From Flaviaesturariibacter aridisoli (GTDB taxonomy: Bacteria; Bacteroidota; Bacteroidia; Chitinophagales; Chitinophagaceae): a stretch of 64,000 nt of DNA. Of the stretch, positions 62,563 to 64,000 are shown piece after piece. How positions within the stretch are numbered: position 1 is the first letter of the stretch; each line of letters opens with the position of its first letter. A model generated the notes under the pieces. It had not been told where the DNA came from, did not search any database, and worked only from the letters and a program-made list of their open reading frames with translations. The stretch spans positions 1-64,000 of the forward strand of contig NZ_SKFH01000023.1 of NCBI RefSeq assembly GCF_004343705.1, written 5' to 3'. The position numbers were made by a program, and so were the translations under genes.

Positions 62563-63813
62563 ATGCGTCGCATACTCGAGATCGCCGGCAGCTCGTTCCG
62601 GATGGCCCTGCAGGAATTGTGGAAGAACAAGCTCCGCACGTTCCTGTCGCTGTTCGGCATCACCATCGGCATCTTCTGCATCATTAGTGTACTCTCCACC
62701 GTTCAGAGCCTCGAGCACAACCTGCAAAACGAGATCAAGTCGCTCGGCTCCAACACCATTTATATCGACAAATGGGACTACTCGGCCGGCGGCGGCCCCG
62801 ATTATCCTTGGTGGAAATACGTCAAGCGTCCTTCCCCGCAAATAGCGGAGCTGCCCATCATCAAACAACGCACTCCTTCCGCAGGCGCCACCTGCTTCGA
62901 GATCAATACCACCGATGCCGTACAGGCCGGCGACCAGACGCTCAGCAACGTTACGTACTACGGGGTGACTGACGAGTTCCCCGTTATCCAGGAAATGGAG
63001 ATCCGCTACGGCCGCGGCCTCAGCGATGCCGAATACGCCCGCGGCACCAGCACGGTGGTCATGGGCCACGAGGTGGCGGAGAAGCTGTTCCTCGAATCCG
63101 AACGCGCGGTCGGCCATATCGTAACCCTGCGCGGCCGCAAATGCCTGGTCATCGGCGTCATCAAAAAACAGGGCAAAAGCATGATCGGCGGCTGGAACTT
63201 CGACCAGAGCGTGGTGATGCCCTACCGCTTCGCGCGCACCATCATGGACGAGCGCCACACCGACCCGCTGATCCTCGTGCAGGCGCGGCCGGGCGTGGGC
63301 ACCACCGAACTGAAAGACGACCTGCGCGTGGTGATGCGCTCGCTGCGCCGGCTGAGCCCGCGCGAGGAAGACAACTTCGCCCTCAACGACATCAACGATT
63401 TCAGTTCCGCCATCAGCCAGGCTTTCGTCAGCGTCAACATCGGCGGCTGGCTGATCGCGGCCCTTTCCCTTATCGTAGGCATGTTTGGCGTAGCCAATAT
63501 CATGTTTGTCACGGTCAAGGAGCGCACCTCGCAGATCGGGCTCAAAAAAGCGCTCGGCGCCAAAAGCGGCGTCATCCTGAGTGAGTTCCTGCTGGAGTCG
63601 GCCTTCCTTTGCATCATCGGCGGGATCATCGGCATCCTGCTCGTTTTCGGGCTGACGCAGATCGTTACCCGTGTGCTCGACTTCCCCATCTTCATACCCA
63701 CCTCCCTGCTGATCATCGCCGTGCTCATCTGCATCGGCGTTGGCCTCCTGGCCGGGCTTATCCCCGCCATCCGCGCCGCCAAGCTGAACCCGGTGGTGGC
63801 CATCCGTTCTTGA
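62563..63813 (+). CDS. MacB-type ABC transporter permease
   Basis: 416 residues. The four-helix FtsX/MacB architecture is plain: a first helix after LRTFLSLFGITIGIFCIISVLS, a large periplasmic domain (about 50-270, IYIDKWDYSAGGGPDYPWW), then three helices in the last third (GWLIAALSLIVGMFGVANIMF, EFLLESAFLCIIGGIIGILLVF, and LLIIAVLICIGVGLLAGLIPA) with VKERTSQIGLKKALGAKSG, the coupling segment. The partner ATPase is not in the window. TATCTTTA at 62552-62559 is its -7 box. Confidence 0.93.
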   Translation: MRRILEIAGSSFRMALQELWKNKLRTFLSLFGITIGIFCIISVLSTVQSLEHNLQNEIKSLGSNTIYIDKWDYSAGGGPDYPWWKYVKRPSPQIAELPIIKQRTPSAGATCFEINTTDAVQAGDQTLSNVTYYGVTDEFPVIQEMEIRYGRGLSDAEYARGTSTVVMGHEVAEKLFLESERAVGHIVTLRGRKCLVIGVIKKQGKSMIGGWNFDQSVVMPYRFARTIMDERHTDPLILVQARPGVGTTELKDDLRVVMRSLRRLSPREEDNFALNDINDFSSAISQAFVSVNIGGWLIAALSLIVGMFGVANIMFVTVKERTSQIGLKKALGAKSGVILSEFLLESAFLCIIGGIIGILLVFGLTQIVTRVLDFPIFIPTSLLIIAVLICIGVGLLAGLIPAIRAAKLNPVVAIRS

Positions 63814-63840
63814 TTAATGAGATCCTAGGGTTACGTGCTG

Positions 63841-63891
63841 ATGGGGTGATATTCGCCATCGAATCATCCGACTGTCGCATCACCCCATTTT
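63841..63891 (+). terminator. terminator after the permease
   Basis: ATGGGGTGAT (63841-63850) and ATCACCCCAT (63879-63888) with a short T-run. Confidence 0.75.
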
Positions 63892-63913
63892 CCCATCACC
63901 CCCATTCCCGTAT

Positions 63914-63921
63914 TACTTTTG
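63914..63921 (+). promoter_or_regulatory. -7 box of tsaD
   Basis: TACTTTTG, 4 bases before the ATG. Confidence 0.6.
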
Positions 63922-63925
63922 TGTT

Positions 63926-64000
63926 ATGCCTACGATTTTAGCGATCGAATCTTCCTGCGATGAAACCTCGGCTTCGGTGTGCCGCGACGGAAAGATCCTG
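63926..64000 (+). CDS. tsaD: tRNA N6-adenosine threonylcarbamoyltransferase, partial (TsaD)
   Basis: The first 25 codons, ending at the window edge. The N-terminus ILAIESSCDETSASV is the TsaD (Gcp/Kae1/Qri7) signature. The full protein needs TsaB and TsaE and makes t6A37 in tRNAs. Confidence 0.93.
   Translation, partial: MPTILAIESSCDETSASVCRDGKIL

Overview
The window looks like a chromosomal segment of a high-GC Bacteroidota, most likely of the Chitinophagaceae type. This is inferred from gene content: two SusC-like 'outer membrane beta-barrel family' receptors, a DUF3276/PUR-alpha protein, type B L31, a UpxY-type NusG, DUF4199, and AT-rich -7 boxes of the TAnnTTTG type placed very close to start codons. 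No rRNA operon, phage, transposase or CRISPR array is visible.

Layout: 1-531 holds an intact tRNA-Pro, a broken second copy of it, and a small GIY-YIG gene between them. 748-8779 is a plus-strand run: a degenerate dihydroorotase-like protein, DUF4199, two glycosyltransferases, and a complete GDP-D-glycero-D-manno-heptose route (hddA, gmhA, and an hddC-gmhB fusion). 8930-9195 is a higher-order tandem repeat ahead of a CYTH protein, followed by lepA. 11784-17169 is a second surface-glycan group (FkbM methyltransferase, two glycosyltransferases, flippase) next to a KirBac-like potassium channel. 17256-28862 is mostly housekeeping and metabolism (tpiA, a GlmU-like protein, rpmE2, yajQ, two tandem receptors, threonine aldolase, pgi). 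28940-45480 is almost entirely minus strand: a PUR-alpha protein, an ABC exporter, a lipoprotein, a WcaJ-like initiating transferase, then a Wzx/Wzy-type exopolysaccharide operon read from 45480 down to 34268 (Wza, Wzc, UpxY, Wzx, glycosyltransferase, Wzy, deacetylase, two glycosyltransferases, Alg14/Alg13-like pair). 45581-46616 has two tRNA-Ser genes flanking a LURP-one/scramblase-like gene. 47164-50625 has an SQD1-like sugar-nucleotide enzyme fused to a class V PLP enzyme, followed by a second Alg14/Alg13-like pair. 50690-63813 contains mutS2, msrA, an amidohydrolase, a thioredoxin-TPR protein, hisB-C-D-G with a His-rich leader and attenuator, transaldolase, SRP RNA and an ABC permease. The start of tsaD is cut by the window end.

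The genes work together mainly in cell-surface glycan synthesis. The heptose module supplies GDP-heptose, WcaJ-like primes a lipid carrier, glycosyltransferases build the repeat unit, Wzx/Wzy flip and polymerise it, and Wzc/Wza export it. The most unusual single protein is the SQD1-PLP fusion at 47164-49629. The clearest regulatory discovery is a complete ribosome-dependent attenuator in front of hisG, with leader peptide, antiterminator and terminator all readable. The non-coding space is rich in short palindromes and inverted low-complexity repeats, some of which have entered genes and a tRNA.
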